A DNA stretch of 64,000 bases from Dehalococcoidia bacterium (GTDB lineage Bacteria > Chloroflexota > Dehalococcoidia > Tepidiformales > Tepidiformaceae), in assembly GCA_022824925.1 (NCBI GenBank), contig JAJDYW010000027.1, positions 1-64,000 of the forward strand. Reading direction: 5' to 3'. A program made the position numbers and the translations under genes. Numbering within the stretch: the first letter of the stretch is position 1; every line of letters begins with the position of its first letter. The notes beneath the pieces were generated by a model that saw only the letters and a program-made list of their open reading frames with translations, was not told where the DNA came from and did not search any database. Positions 42,030 through 50,174 of the stretch are shown piece by piece.

Positions 42030-43175
42030 CCCCACGTCCCCGCTAACGACCGCCAGCGCCGCCTCGATCTCCTCCCGCACCCACGCCTCCCCCTCCACGG
42101 CCAGCCGTCCCGCCAGCGCGCCCTCCGCCTCTCCGCCGGCCCCCTCCCGCCGCGCGACCTCCCCCAGCGCCCAGGCCGCGTGACCCCGCACCAGCGCCGC
42201 CCCGTCCCCGAGCGCGCCCGCCAGCGCCCCCACGTCCGCCGCCGTGCCCACGTTCCCCAGCGCCACGCAGGCGTTCCGCAGGAAGCCGTCGCGCGTGGCC
42301 CGCTGCAGCGCCCGCCCGCGGAAGCGCTCGCGGAAGGCGGCCTCGTCGAGCGCCAGCAGCTCGGCCAGCGCCGGGAACGCGTCGTCGGCGGTGGCGGGGG
42401 CGAGGTCGGGGTGGCTGGCCGCGTTCCCCGACCCCACCGGGCACGAGTCGAGGCAGTCGTCGCACCCGAAGATCCAGTCGCCGAACTTCGCCCGCAGTGC
42501 CCGCGGGATCGGCTCGCGGCTCTCGATCGTGTGGTAGCTGATGCAGAGGCGCGAGTCGAGCACGCCCCCGTCCGCCGCGATGGCCCCCGTCGGGCAGGCC
42601 ACGACGCAGCGCCTGCACGAGCCGCACGACTTCCGCAGGGGCTCGTCCGGCGCGACCGCCAGCGTCGTCGCGATCGCGCCCAGCAGCACCCACGGCCCGA
42701 ACCCGGGCGCCAGCAGCATCGTCGACTTGCCCAGCCACCCCAGCCCCGCCCGCGCCGCCAGGGGACGCTCCAGCAGCGGTCCGTAGTCGACCGTCGCCCG
42801 CGCCTCCCCGCCCAGCTCCTCGCGGATGGCGCGCGCCACCCGCCGCAGCTTCGACTCGAACAGCCGGTGGTAATCGCGCCCCCGTGCGTACCGCGCGACC
42901 CGCCCCCGCGCGCGCCCGTCCGGGCGCTCCGGGTCGGGCGCGTGCCCGGTGATGGCCAGCAGCACGACGGTCTTCGCCCCCGCCAGGAACGCGCCCGGGT
43001 CCGTCGCGCGCTCGATCCACTCGTCCGTGATCCAGTGCAGGTCGGCCAGCCGCCCCGCCGCCCGCGACTCCAGCGCCGCCGCGCGCGCCTCCCCCAGCGC
43101 CTCCGCCCCGGCGAAGCGCACGAGGTCGAAGCCGCCCTCCGCCGCCAGCTCCTCGATCCGGGCCCGCGCATCCAT
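42027..43175 (-). CDS. queG: epoxyqueuosine reductase
   Basis: A 382-residue cobalamin- and Fe-S-dependent enzyme that converts epoxyqueuosine to queuosine in tRNA. Asp in TVDYGPLLERPLAARAGLGW (about 130) corresponds to the catalytic acid, LGKSTMLLAPGFGPWVLLGA follows, and two ferredoxin clusters are SCGSCRRCVVACPTGAI (about 188) and CDDCLDSCPVG (about 244). The C-terminal part is HEAT repeats (NACVALGNVG, HAAWALGEVA) that bind tRNA. ATG 43175 has a GGGCGC leader; in-frame upstream sequence runs into the lexA promoter. It is divergent from lexA. Confidence 0.94.
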   Translation of the reverse strand: MDARARIEELAAEGGFDLVRFAGAEALGEARAAALESRAAGRLADLHWITDEWIERATDPGAFLAGAKTVVLLAITGHAPDPERPDGRARGRVARYARGRDYHRLFESKLRRVARAIREELGGEARATVDYGPLLERPLAARAGLGWLGKSTMLLAPGFGPWVLLGAIATTLAVAPDEPLRKSCGSCRRCVVACPTGAIAADGGVLDSRLCISYHTIESREPIPRALRAKFGDWIFGCDDCLDSCPVGSGNAASHPDLAPATADDAFPALAELLALDEAAFRERFRGRALQRATRDGFLRNACVALGNVGTAADVGALAGALGDGAALVRGHAAWALGEVARREGAGGEAEGALAGRLAVEGEAWVREEIEAALAVVSGDVG

Positions 43176-43231
43176 GCGCCCAGCAAACCGCACCCGTCCG
43201 CCCGCCACAACCCCCTGTGTTCCGAACGCCC

Positions 43232-43261
43232 TTGACGATAAACCTCGCGGGATGTTCAAAT
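43232..43261 (+). promoter_or_regulatory. lexA promoter
   Basis: TTGACG (43232-43237), 18 bases, TCAAAT (43256-43261). Transcription would begin near 43268, at the SOS box. An alternative -10, TTCAAA, gives 17-base spacing. Confidence 0.6.
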
Positions 43262-43266
43262 ACGAA

Positions 43267-43280
43267 CGAACATCCGTTCG
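43267..43280. promoter_or_regulatory. SOS box (LexA operator)
   Basis: CGAACATCCGTTCG: perfect palindromic arms CGAAC and GTTCG around four bases, identical to the Bacillus/Actinobacteria-type LexA consensus. A second CGAAC overlaps just upstream (43263-43267). It sits at the expected transcription start of lexA, as for classical autorepression. Confidence 0.88.
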
Positions 43281-43293
43281 CGGAGGGGCAGGC

Positions 43294-43929
43294 ATGAGCG
43301 AGCTATCGACCAAGCAAAACCTGATCATGGAGTTCATCCGCGACTTCATCGAGGAGAAGGACTACCCGCCCTCCATCCGCGACATCCAGACCGGATGCGG
43401 CATCAGCAGCACCTCCGTCGTCGATTACAACCTCCGCCGCCTCGAGGAGAAGGGACTCCTCCGCCGCGACCGCGAGGTCTCCCGCGGCATCGAGCTGCTC
43501 GACGGCCGCCGCCGCGGCCGCACCGTCGATGTCCCCGTGCTGGGCGCCATCGCCGCGGGCCAGCCCATCCCCGTCCCCACCAGCGACCGCTGGGCCAGCG
43601 ATGTCGAGGACACCGTCACGGTCACCCAGGACATGGTCCGGGGCCGCCAGAACGTCTTCGCCCTGCGCGTGAAGGGCGAGTCCATGATCGAGGACCTGAT
43701 CGACGACGGCGACATCGTCTTCCTCGAGCCCGCCACCACCGCCGAGGACGGCGAGAAGGTCGCCGTCTGGCTCGAGGACCGGGGCGAGGTCACGCTCAAG
43801 CGGCTCTACCGCGAGGACGACCGGATCCGCCTCCAGCCCGCCAACTCCTCCATGCCCCCCATTTACGCGAACGCCGAGGACGTTAGGATTCAGGGGCGAT
43901 TCATCTCCTCTATCCGGCCCAGCGGCTAG
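43294..43929 (+). CDS. lexA: LexA SOS repressor
   Basis: A 211-residue repressor. The winged helix-turn-helix reads KQNLIMEFIRDFIEEKDYPP then SIRDIQTGCGISSTSVV. The Ala-Gly self-cleavage site is in LGAIAAGQPIPV (about 86-97), the catalytic Ser in VKGESMIEDLIDDGD (about 134) and the Lys in EKVAVWLEDRGEVTLKRLYR (about 157-176). Length is usual. The ATG at 43294 has CGGAGGGGC eight bases upstream and lies 14 bases after a perfect SOS box. RecA-stimulated cleavage is expected. Confidence 0.96.
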   Translation: MSELSTKQNLIMEFIRDFIEEKDYPPSIRDIQTGCGISSTSVVDYNLRRLEEKGLLRRDREVSRGIELLDGRRRGRTVDVPVLGAIAAGQPIPVPTSDRWASDVEDTVTVTQDMVRGRQNVFALRVKGESMIEDLIDDGDIVFLEPATTAEDGEKVAVWLEDRGEVTLKRLYREDDRIRLQPANSSMPPIYANAEDVRIQGRFISSIRPSG

Positions 43930-43961
43930 CCCTCGGGCGGCCCCGGCCAGGACCCGGCGCC

Positions 43962-44945
43962 ATGGCCCAGACCCTCGTCTCCATCCGCGACCTCTCCGTC
44001 CGCTATCGCTCGCGCGACGAGGCCGCCTACGCCCTCGACCAGGTCTCCTTCGATATCGAGCGCGGCAGCGTCTTCGCCCTCGTCGGCGAATCGGGATCCG
44101 GCAAGACCACCATCGGCATGTCCGTCCTCAACCTCCTCCCCGACGAGGCCGACATCCTCGGCGGCGAGGTCTACTTCGGGCCCGACAACATGCTCACCCT
44201 GGACGAGCGCTCCCTGCGCCACATCCGCGGCCGCCGCGTGACCATGATCTTCCAGGACCCCGTCGCCGGCCTGAACCCCGTCATCAACGTCGGCGACCAG
44301 GTGGGCGAGGTGCTCACCACCCACCTGGGCATGGGCAAGCGCGAGGCCAAGGACGCCGCCGTCGATATCCTCGCCGGGGTCGGTCTGGCCGACCCGAAGC
44401 GCGTGGCGAAGTCGTACCCGTTCCAGCTCTCCGGCGGCATGTGCCAGCGCGTCATGATCGGCATCGCCACCGCGCTCCAGCCGGACCTCATCATCGCCGA
44501 CGAGCCCACTGCCGCTCTCGACGTGACCGTCCAGGCCCAGATCCTCCACCAGCTCGATACCCTCCGCCGCGAGCAGGGCACGGCCATCCTCCTGATCACC
44601 CACGACTTCGGCGTCGTCTCCCAGGTCGCCGACCAGGTGGGCGTCATGTACGCCGGCCACCTGGTCGAGCAGGGTCCCGTGCGGGAGGTGCTCGCCTCGC
44701 CCCTCCACCCGTACACCCACGGCCTCCTCGCCGCCCTCCCCCGCCTCGACCACGTGGACCAGGAGCTCTACGCCCTCCCCGGCGCCTCGCCCGACCTCGA
44801 CCAGCCCGCCGAGGCCTGCCCCTTCATCCCCCGCTGCCGCAAGGCCATGCAGCACTGCCGCGACCAGCGTCCGCCCCAGCTCACCCCCGTCCCCGGCAAC
44901 AGCGCCCGCGCCGTCGCCTGCTACAACCCCGTCTGGCAGGACTAG
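43962..44945 (+). CDS. oligopeptide/dipeptide ABC transporter ATP-binding protein (DppD/OppD-like)
   Basis: A 327-residue ATPase of the Opp/Dpp family. Walker A GESGSGKTT is at about 42, the Q-loop MIFQDPVAGLNPV at about 95, signature SGGMCQRVMIG at about 161, Walker B DLIIADEPTAALD at about 176, H-loop LLITHDFG at about 213, and the C-terminal oligopeptide cluster with four Cys, ACPFIPRCRKAMQHC (about 285), which binds an Fe-S cluster in relatives. The usual partner permeases and binding protein are absent from the neighbourhood, so it is an orphan here. The gene starts 32 bases after lexA. Confidence 0.88.
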   Translation: MAQTLVSIRDLSVRYRSRDEAAYALDQVSFDIERGSVFALVGESGSGKTTIGMSVLNLLPDEADILGGEVYFGPDNMLTLDERSLRHIRGRRVTMIFQDPVAGLNPVINVGDQVGEVLTTHLGMGKREAKDAAVDILAGVGLADPKRVAKSYPFQLSGGMCQRVMIGIATALQPDLIIADEPTAALDVTVQAQILHQLDTLRREQGTAILLITHDFGVVSQVADQVGVMYAGHLVEQGPVREVLASPLHPYTHGLLAALPRLDHVDQELYALPGASPDLDQPAEACPFIPRCRKAMQHCRDQRPPQLTPVPGNSARAVACYNPVWQD

Positions 44946-44947
44946 GG

Positions 44948-45496
44948 GTGGAGGATGCGGAGACCCCGCGCCTGATCATCGTCACGGGCGTTCCCGGTTC
45001 CGGGAATACCTCGGTTGCGAGGGCTCTCGCGGGCATGTTTCCCCGGAGCGCCCACGTCGAGGCCGACGCCCTCCACGCGACTATCCGCGAGGGGCGGGTG
45101 GACCCCGGCGGGGCTCCGGCCGAGGAGGCCGAGCGCCAGCTCTCGCTCCAGACCAGGATGACCGCAGCCGTCGCCAACGAGCTCTTCGGCGAAGGGTTCA
45201 CCGTCATCGTCGACGACGTTGTCGTGACAGGCGGCCGCCTCGATGACTACCTCGGCGCGCTCGGCGGCTCGCCTCTGCACTACGTGCTGCTCGCGCCTCC
45301 ACGGGAAGTTGTGCTGGAACGAGACCGCCGGCGCCCCGACAAGCAGGTCGCCGAGCGGTACCTCTGGCTCTACGACCTGATGGAGCGGGAGTGCCTCGAG
45401 GTTGGACTGACCCTCGATACCTCGCCGTGGGACGCGACCGAAACCGCGACGGCCATCCATGCTGCCGTGCTCGATGGCCGGGGGCAGGTCCGCTAG
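44948..45496 (+). CDS. P-loop kinase-like protein with altered Walker A
   Basis: A 182-residue protein of the AAA_33/chloramphenicol-phosphotransferase-like kinase type. The phosphate-binding loop reads VTGVPGSGNTSVARAL (about 12-27): the Lys of GxxxxGK(S/T) is Asn (codon AAT). Later HVEADALHATI (about 41) supplies the acidic residue and RDRRRPDKQVAERY a lid-like helix. The change may inactivate the kinase, give an unusual nucleotide use or reflect a sequencing error. The start is GTG 44948 three bases after the preceding gene. The stop shares CTAG with convergent holA. Confidence 0.78.
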   Translation: MEDAETPRLIIVTGVPGSGNTSVARALAGMFPRSAHVEADALHATIREGRVDPGGAPAEEAERQLSLQTRMTAAVANELFGEGFTVIVDDVVVTGGRLDDYLGALGGSPLHYVLLAPPREVVLERDRRRPDKQVAERYLWLYDLMERECLEVGLTLDTSPWDATETATAIHAAVLDGRGQVR

Positions 45497-46572
45497 GAAG
45501 CCCGCCGCCGCGCCCCCCGTGGCGAGAGCGCCAGCAGCCGCGTGACCGCCACCTCCAGCGCGAGCTCGTCCCGCACCTCCCCCAGCTTCATCCCCCGATC
45601 GGCCGCCACGAGGACCTCGTAGGCGCTGCGCAGCCCCTCCTTCCCCAGCCGGCGCGCGCGTTCGATGGCCGCGTCGCGCAGGCGTGGCCACGGCCGCCGG
45701 ATCGCCTTCCCGATCTCCTCCGGGCTCGCGCCCTCCTCCAGCAGGTCCAGCACCGTCGCGAGGGGACGGTAGGCCGCCGCCAACTGCGCCAGCAGACCGC
45801 TCACGCTCTCCCCCCGCGAGCGCAGGAAGCGCAGCGCCTGCAGCGCCTTCGCCGTGTCCCCGTCCAGCACCGAGTCGATCAGGTCCCAGAGCGTCGTCTC
45901 CCGCTCCCCCCCGCAGAGCACGTCGATGTCGTCCACTGTCGCCTGCCGCCCCATCGTGTAGAGCGCCAGCTTCTCCAGCTCCCGCGCCAGCTCCAGCGTG
46001 TTCGGGTGGAGCGCCGCCAGCAGCTGGGCCGGGTCGTCCTCGCGCGGCCGCCGCCACTCCTCGTCCTCCGGCAGCGGCCGCGACGACCGCCCCCTGCGGA
46101 AATCGACCCCCTGCTCCGCCGCCTCCTCCCGCACGAACTGCACCAGCTCGCCCCGCTTCAGCTCGGGGAAGTGCTCCACCTCGATCCCGCCCAGCTCGTC
46201 GAGCCGCCGCAGGAGCGGGTTCCGCCCCGCGTTCAGCTCGCCCTCCACGAACACGAGCGTCGTCGTCTCCGGGAGCCCCGCCGCCAGCCCTTCCAGCAGC
46301 GGGTTGAAGCTATCGACGCGCGGCCCCCGGCCTCCTCCCCGCTGGCCCCCCTCGAACCGCCCCAGCAACCCTTCGACGATCACGGTCCGCCGGGGCGAGA
46401 GGAAGGGAGCCGTCAGCGCCGGCCCCAGGATCTCGTCGGGGGTGGCGCTGCGCCCGTCGAGGAGCGCCACGTCCGCGCCCGCCGCCCCGTCGTCGCCGCC
46501 GGCCTCGGCGCGCAGCGCCGCCAGCCGCCTTCGCAGGCGAAGCTCGTCCTGGCCGTGGAGAACGTGGATCAC
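45493..46572 (-). CDS. holA: DNA polymerase III subunit delta
   Basis: A 359-residue delta subunit of the sliding-clamp loader. VIHVLHGQDELRLRRRLAAL at the N terminus corresponds to the AAA-like domain, PFLSPRRTVIVEGLLGRF (about 55-72) is the strand that precedes the small domain, TTTLVFVEGELN (about 102), then LHPNTLELARELEKLALYTM (about 190), the C-terminal helical domain with DGDTAKALQALRFLRSRGES and the final helix EVRDELALEVAVTRLLALSP. Start is GTG 46572 with GGGGGCGGC just upstream and TATCAT further up. HolA is weakly conserved, so the call rests on this pattern. Confidence 0.85.
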   Translation of the reverse strand: MIHVLHGQDELRLRRRLAALRAEAGGDDGAAGADVALLDGRSATPDEILGPALTAPFLSPRRTVIVEGLLGRFEGGQRGGGRGPRVDSFNPLLEGLAAGLPETTTLVFVEGELNAGRNPLLRRLDELGGIEVEHFPELKRGELVQFVREEAAEQGVDFRRGRSSRPLPEDEEWRRPREDDPAQLLAALHPNTLELARELEKLALYTMGRQATVDDIDVLCGGERETTLWDLIDSVLDGDTAKALQALRFLRSRGESVSGLLAQLAAAYRPLATVLDLLEEGASPEEIGKAIRRPWPRLRDAAIERARRLGKEGLRSAYEVLVAADRGMKLGEVRDELALEVAVTRLLALSPRGARRRAS

Positions 46573-46628
46573 GCCGCCCCCGCGCCGCGATGATACCCCG
46601 GGCCCGCCGCCCGTTGGCCGCCTTCCCC

Positions 46629-46634
46629 GTACAA
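46629..46634 (+). promoter_or_regulatory. -10 box of the alcohol dehydrogenase gene
   Basis: TACAAT about 50 bases before ATG 46682. The leader ends with CCGGAGG at good spacing. No good -35 seen. Confidence 0.42.
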
Positions 46635-46681
46635 TCGCGCCCGGCGCACCGGAGAGCGCGGTCGCGCCCCGGAGGTACACG

Positions 46682-47767
46682 ATGCAAGCGAAAGCCGCCG
46701 TCCTGCGAGGCTCGGGCGCCGACCTCGAAGTCCAGACCGTGACCGTCGACGACCCCGGCCCCGGCCAGGTGCGCGTCAAGCTGGAAGCCTGCGGCCTCTG
46801 CCACACGGATCTTTCCGTGATGCAGTCCGTCCTGCCCCGCTCCGACGCCATGGTGCTGGGCCACGAGGGCGCCGGCGTCGTCGAGTCCGTGGGTGACGGC
46901 GTCACCTCCCTCGCCCCCGGCGACCACGTCATCATGACGACGACCGCCTTCTGCGGGCGCTGCCTCCAGTGCATCGAGGGCATGTACGCCCAGTGCGAGC
47001 GCATGCCCCTCAATATGGGCGGGAACTTCCCCTTCCACTTCGACGGCATCGACCTCATGCCGTTCGCCTCCATCGGCGGCCTCTGCGAGTACACCGTCGT
47101 CGCCGAGAACACCGCCATCAAGATCCCCGACGACATTCCCCTCGTGAGCGCCTCCCTCCTCGGCTGCGGTGTCATCACCGGTGTCGGCGCGGCCATCAAC
47201 ACCGCCGAGGTGCGCCCCGGCACGACCTGCGCCATCTGGGGCTGCGGCGGAGTCGGGCTCAGCGTCCTCCAGGGCTGCCGCATCGCCGGCGCTTCCACCC
47301 TCATCTCCATCGATGCGAACCCGGCCAAGCTCGAGTACGCGAAGCAGCTCGGCGCAACCCACGTCGTCGACGCCTCCCGGGAGGACGCGCTCGAGCAGGT
47401 CATGGCCATCACCGGCGGCCGTGGCGCCGACTACACCTTCGAGGCGATCGGCGTGGGCGCCTGCATGGAGCAGGCCTACATGGCCGCCCGCCGCGGCGGC
47501 ACCGCCACAATCGTCGGCGTGGGCCGCTTCGACGACACCTTCTCGCTCTCCGCCGGCCTCGTCGCCATCACCGAGAAGACCATCAAGGGTTCGTTCTGCG
47601 GCCAGGGCGCCAGCGTGCGCGACTTCCCCCGCATGCTCGACTGGTACCGCCAGGGCAAGCTCGAGCTCGACTCCCTCGTCACCACCACCTACGACATCGA
47701 GGATGTCGCCCAGGCCTACGAAGACATGGAGGCGGGCAAGAACGCGCGCGGTGTCGTCGTCTTCTAG
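46682..47767 (+). CDS. zinc-dependent alcohol dehydrogenase
   Basis: A 361-residue medium-chain dehydrogenase. Catalytic zinc ligands are expected in CGLCHTDLSVM (about 37) and GHEGAG (about 60); the structural zinc site has four Cys, CGRCLQCIEGMYAQC (about 90-104); the cofactor motif WGCGGVG (about 184) is followed by the acid in SIDANPAK. Length and the CHTDLSV motif match the NDMA-dependent/class III-like group of alcohol dehydrogenases. GGAGG lies seven bases before the ATG. Substrate: an alcohol or S-hydroxymethyl thiol. Confidence 0.92.
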   Translation: MQAKAAVLRGSGADLEVQTVTVDDPGPGQVRVKLEACGLCHTDLSVMQSVLPRSDAMVLGHEGAGVVESVGDGVTSLAPGDHVIMTTTAFCGRCLQCIEGMYAQCERMPLNMGGNFPFHFDGIDLMPFASIGGLCEYTVVAENTAIKIPDDIPLVSASLLGCGVITGVGAAINTAEVRPGTTCAIWGCGGVGLSVLQGCRIAGASTLISIDANPAKLEYAKQLGATHVVDASREDALEQVMAITGGRGADYTFEAIGVGACMEQAYMAARRGGTATIVGVGRFDDTFSLSAGLVAITEKTIKGSFCGQGASVRDFPRMLDWYRQGKLELDSLVTTTYDIEDVAQAYEDMEAGKNARGVVVF

Positions 47768-47782
47768 ACCGGGAGAAGCCGC

Positions 47783-48853
47783 TCAGTTCCCGTTGAGCGT
47801 GTTCTCCTCGATCCAGCCGTCCACGCGCCGCCACTGCGCGAGCAGCCAGGTCGTGCGCCCGTCGACGTCCGCCGGCACCTCGGTTCGCGGTACCCGCCAG
47901 AACGCGATGCGCACCTGCTGCTGGAAGATGCCCCCCGCCAGCAGCGACCGGTAGCTCCCCGCCTCCAGCCCCGTGTGCGCGCAGAAGACGACGTCCGCGT
48001 CCGGCGCCCGCTCCAGCAGCGCCAGCGCCCCGCCCATCTGGGGCGGCAGCACGTGGCGGAGCCCCTCCGCCAGCCGCGCCTCCTCCTCGTCGCCGCTGCG
48101 CCGCATGCGCCGCACCGCCCGCGCCAACCGAATCGGCGTGAAGAGCGCTCCCTCGGGAAACACGAGCACGCCCTCGCGCGCTTCCAGGTTGTCGCCCAGC
48201 GCCGAGACCTTCGCGATCTGGCGTGAGCCCTCGCGCGAACCCACTGTCAGGAACGTGCTCCGCAGGCGATGCCCGACGAAGTCGATGCAGGGGTCGCGCA
48301 CGAGCCACGAGTTCATCACCCAGCGTAGCCAGAGCCCGTGCCGTCCCTCCAGGAACACGAGCGGCAGCAGGTTGTCGACCGGTGAGACGTGGCGGCAGAA
48401 CACGATGACCGGCCCCTCCGCCGCCGCCTCGTCCCCCTCCACCTCGACGCGCATCTCGAAGAGCCGCACGATGCTCCAGAACACCCAGCGCGCCCACACG
48501 CGCGCGAACCAGTGGTGCAGCGCCAGCCGCCGGTGCTCGCTGCCCTGCCCCAGCACCCACAGCGGCAGGAAGAGCACGAGCCCGAACGTCTCGACCGCCA
48601 GGTAGGCCCACAGTGCCAGGATGCAGCGCGCGAAGATCGTGCCCCGCCTCCGCGCCAGGTCCCCCGTCAGCGCCGCCAGCAGGAAGATCGGCGCCGCCGC
48701 CGTGTTGAGCACGAACGCCGCCAGGTAGATCGGGACCGTCACGGTGCGTCGCGCGTAGCGCAGCGCCAGCCGTTCGCGCCCGATCTCGCGGGGGCGGGTC
48801 AACCGTGTGAGGAGCGACGGAGGCTCGGGCGGGGCGGGAGTCGCGTGGCTCAC
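47783..48853 (-). CDS. phospholipid/glycerol acyltransferase (PlsC-like) membrane protein
   Basis: A 356-residue protein with N-terminal hydrophobic segments (about 45-70 and 83-110) followed by the acyltransferase domain: FCRHVSPVDNLLPLVFL carries the H-x4-D motif (about 159), FPEGALFT (about 241) the glycerol-phosphate binding motif. It probably acylates lysophosphatidate or a related lipid in the membrane. GTG 48853 is favoured by TACCGT seven bases upstream; a longer frame (to 48964) reaches into the divergent gene. The end ENTLNGN is polar. Confidence 0.82.
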   Translation of the reverse strand: MSHATPAPPEPPSLLTRLTRPREIGRERLALRYARRTVTVPIYLAAFVLNTAAAPIFLLAALTGDLARRRGTIFARCILALWAYLAVETFGLVLFLPLWVLGQGSEHRRLALHHWFARVWARWVFWSIVRLFEMRVEVEGDEAAAEGPVIVFCRHVSPVDNLLPLVFLEGRHGLWLRWVMNSWLVRDPCIDFVGHRLRSTFLTVGSREGSRQIAKVSALGDNLEAREGVLVFPEGALFTPIRLARAVRRMRRSGDEEEARLAEGLRHVLPPQMGGALALLERAPDADVVFCAHTGLEAGSYRSLLAGGIFQQQVRIAFWRVPRTEVPADVDGRTTWLLAQWRRVDGWIEENTLNGN

Positions 48854-48860
48854 CCCGCCT

Positions 48861-48866
48861 ACGGTA
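48861..48866 (-). promoter_or_regulatory. -10 box, leaderless start of the acyltransferase gene
   Basis: TACCGT on the minus strand, seven bases before GTG 48853; the neighbour upstream is divergent. AGGCGGG in the gap could alternatively serve as a ribosome site. Confidence 0.42.
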
Positions 48867-48917
48867 GCGAACGTTGTCCCTGTGCGCCTTTCCCCTGCCG
48901 CTCCGTGTTCCGTGGCG

Positions 48918-48923
48918 TAGAGT
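48918..48923 (+). promoter_or_regulatory. candidate -10 box of the Rieske gene
   Basis: TAGAGT 30 bases before GTG 48954, with CGAGGAGG as ribosome site within the leader. The -35 is unclear. Confidence 0.38.
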
Positions 48924-48953
48924 TTCGCCGATCGACCGTGCGAGGAGGCGATC

Positions 48954-50174
48954 GTGCCGTTCACCGATGATGTTCGCAGCCGGCTCCAGGCGGGCCCCGC
49001 CCCCTCCGACCCCGTCCGCCTCCCCGCCCGCCGCTTCGTCGACCACTCCTTCTACCTGGCCGAGCGCGCCGAGGTCATCGGCAAGACCTGGCTGCTCGCC
49101 GGGCGCGTCGATGAGATCGCCCGCCCCGGCCTCTACATGACCTGGGAGAAGACGGTCGTCCCCCTTCTTATCGTCCACGCCGTCGACGACGTCATCCGCT
49201 GCTTCTATAACTCCTGCCGCCACCGCGGTGCGCCCGTCGTGCGCGTCCCCCGCGGACGCAACCGCGCCCTCCGCTGCCAGTACCACAGCTGGACCTACGA
49301 CACTTCCGGGAAGCTCGTCTCCGTCCCCGACGAGCGCGACTTCGTCGACCTCCACCGCGAGGAACGCTCCCTTGTCCCCGTCGCCTGCGAGGTCGCCAAT
49401 AACGCCATCTTCGTGAACGAAGACCCCGCCACGGACCTGCAGGGCTGGTTCGGCGGCGTCGCCCCCGAGGTCGCAGGCATCGAGAGCGGCGGCCTGCGCA
49501 CCCTCGACCAGCGCTCGGTCACGCTTCCCGTGAACTGGAAGCGCGTCGTCGGGAACCTGCTGGCCGCGCCCCCCGTCCCGCCCCGCCCCGGGGTGGACGC
49601 CCCCGCCGTCACCGCCGCCGATGTCGAGCAACTCGACGGCGGCCACCTGCGCGTCGTCGCCCCCTTCGACGGCGCTGCCGCGCGGGCGCTCGGCCTCGCC
49701 GGGCCCCTTGACTGGGCCGCCGTAGAGGACGACGGCCTGCCCTCCGTCCCCGGCCTCAACGACATGCTCCGCTCAACCAGCACGACCTACGTGTTCTTCC
49801 CCAACCTCTTCGTCACCTTCACCCCGAGCGGCGTCCTCAACCTTGCCGCCTGGCCCCGCGACGAGGAGACGACCCTCCTCGAGGCGACCTGGCTCGCCCC
49901 CGACTGGGGCGAGGAGGACTCGCCTGCCGGCCATCCCGCCTGGAGCGTACGCATAAGGTGGGCCCAGGACCGCCTCGACGCCGTGGCCGCCGCCCTCGAG
50001 GGCGCCCAGGACGAGATGAAGGAGCCCGCCCGCCAGGGTCTCTCCCTGCAGGACGACTGCGAGGCCGTGCGCCTCTGGAACGAGACCCTCGACGCCCGCC
50101 TCGGCGATACCGTGCCCGCCGACAGCCTCACCGGCGCGGCCCCCGGCGAGGTCCGCAGCCCCCTCCCGGGCTAG
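48954..50174 (+). CDS. Rieske (2Fe-2S) protein of ring-hydroxylating oxygenase type, iron triad missing
   Basis: A 406-residue protein. The Rieske site is CRHRGAPV (about 88) and CQYHSWTYD (about 106), giving C-x-H and C-x2-H. The oxygenase fold continues with GKLVSVPDERDF and NNAIFVNED. In the alpha subunit, NWK is normally followed by EN-x2-E-x2-H-x4-H that binds catalytic iron; here the line is LPVNWKRVVGNLLAAPP, without those His residues. Thus the non-heme iron site looks absent and the protein may be only an electron carrier or a degenerate oxygenase. Start is GTG 48954. Its stop shares CTAG with the convergent GMC gene. Confidence 0.82.
   Translation: MPFTDDVRSRLQAGPAPSDPVRLPARRFVDHSFYLAERAEVIGKTWLLAGRVDEIARPGLYMTWEKTVVPLLIVHAVDDVIRCFYNSCRHRGAPVVRVPRGRNRALRCQYHSWTYDTSGKLVSVPDERDFVDLHREERSLVPVACEVANNAIFVNEDPATDLQGWFGGVAPEVAGIESGGLRTLDQRSVTLPVNWKRVVGNLLAAPPVPPRPGVDAPAVTAADVEQLDGGHLRVVAPFDGAAARALGLAGPLDWAAVEDDGLPSVPGLNDMLRSTSTTYVFFPNLFVTFTPSGVLNLAAWPRDEETTLLEATWLAPDWGEEDSPAGHPAWSVRIRWAQDRLDAVAAALEGAQDEMKEPARQGLSLQDDCEAVRLWNETLDARLGDTVPADSLTGAAPGEVRSPLPG

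Noticed and set aside
43962..44945. Complete oligopeptide transporter operon
   Set aside because: Only one ATPase is present; neighbours are lexA and a kinase-like gene, so no permease or binding protein could be called.
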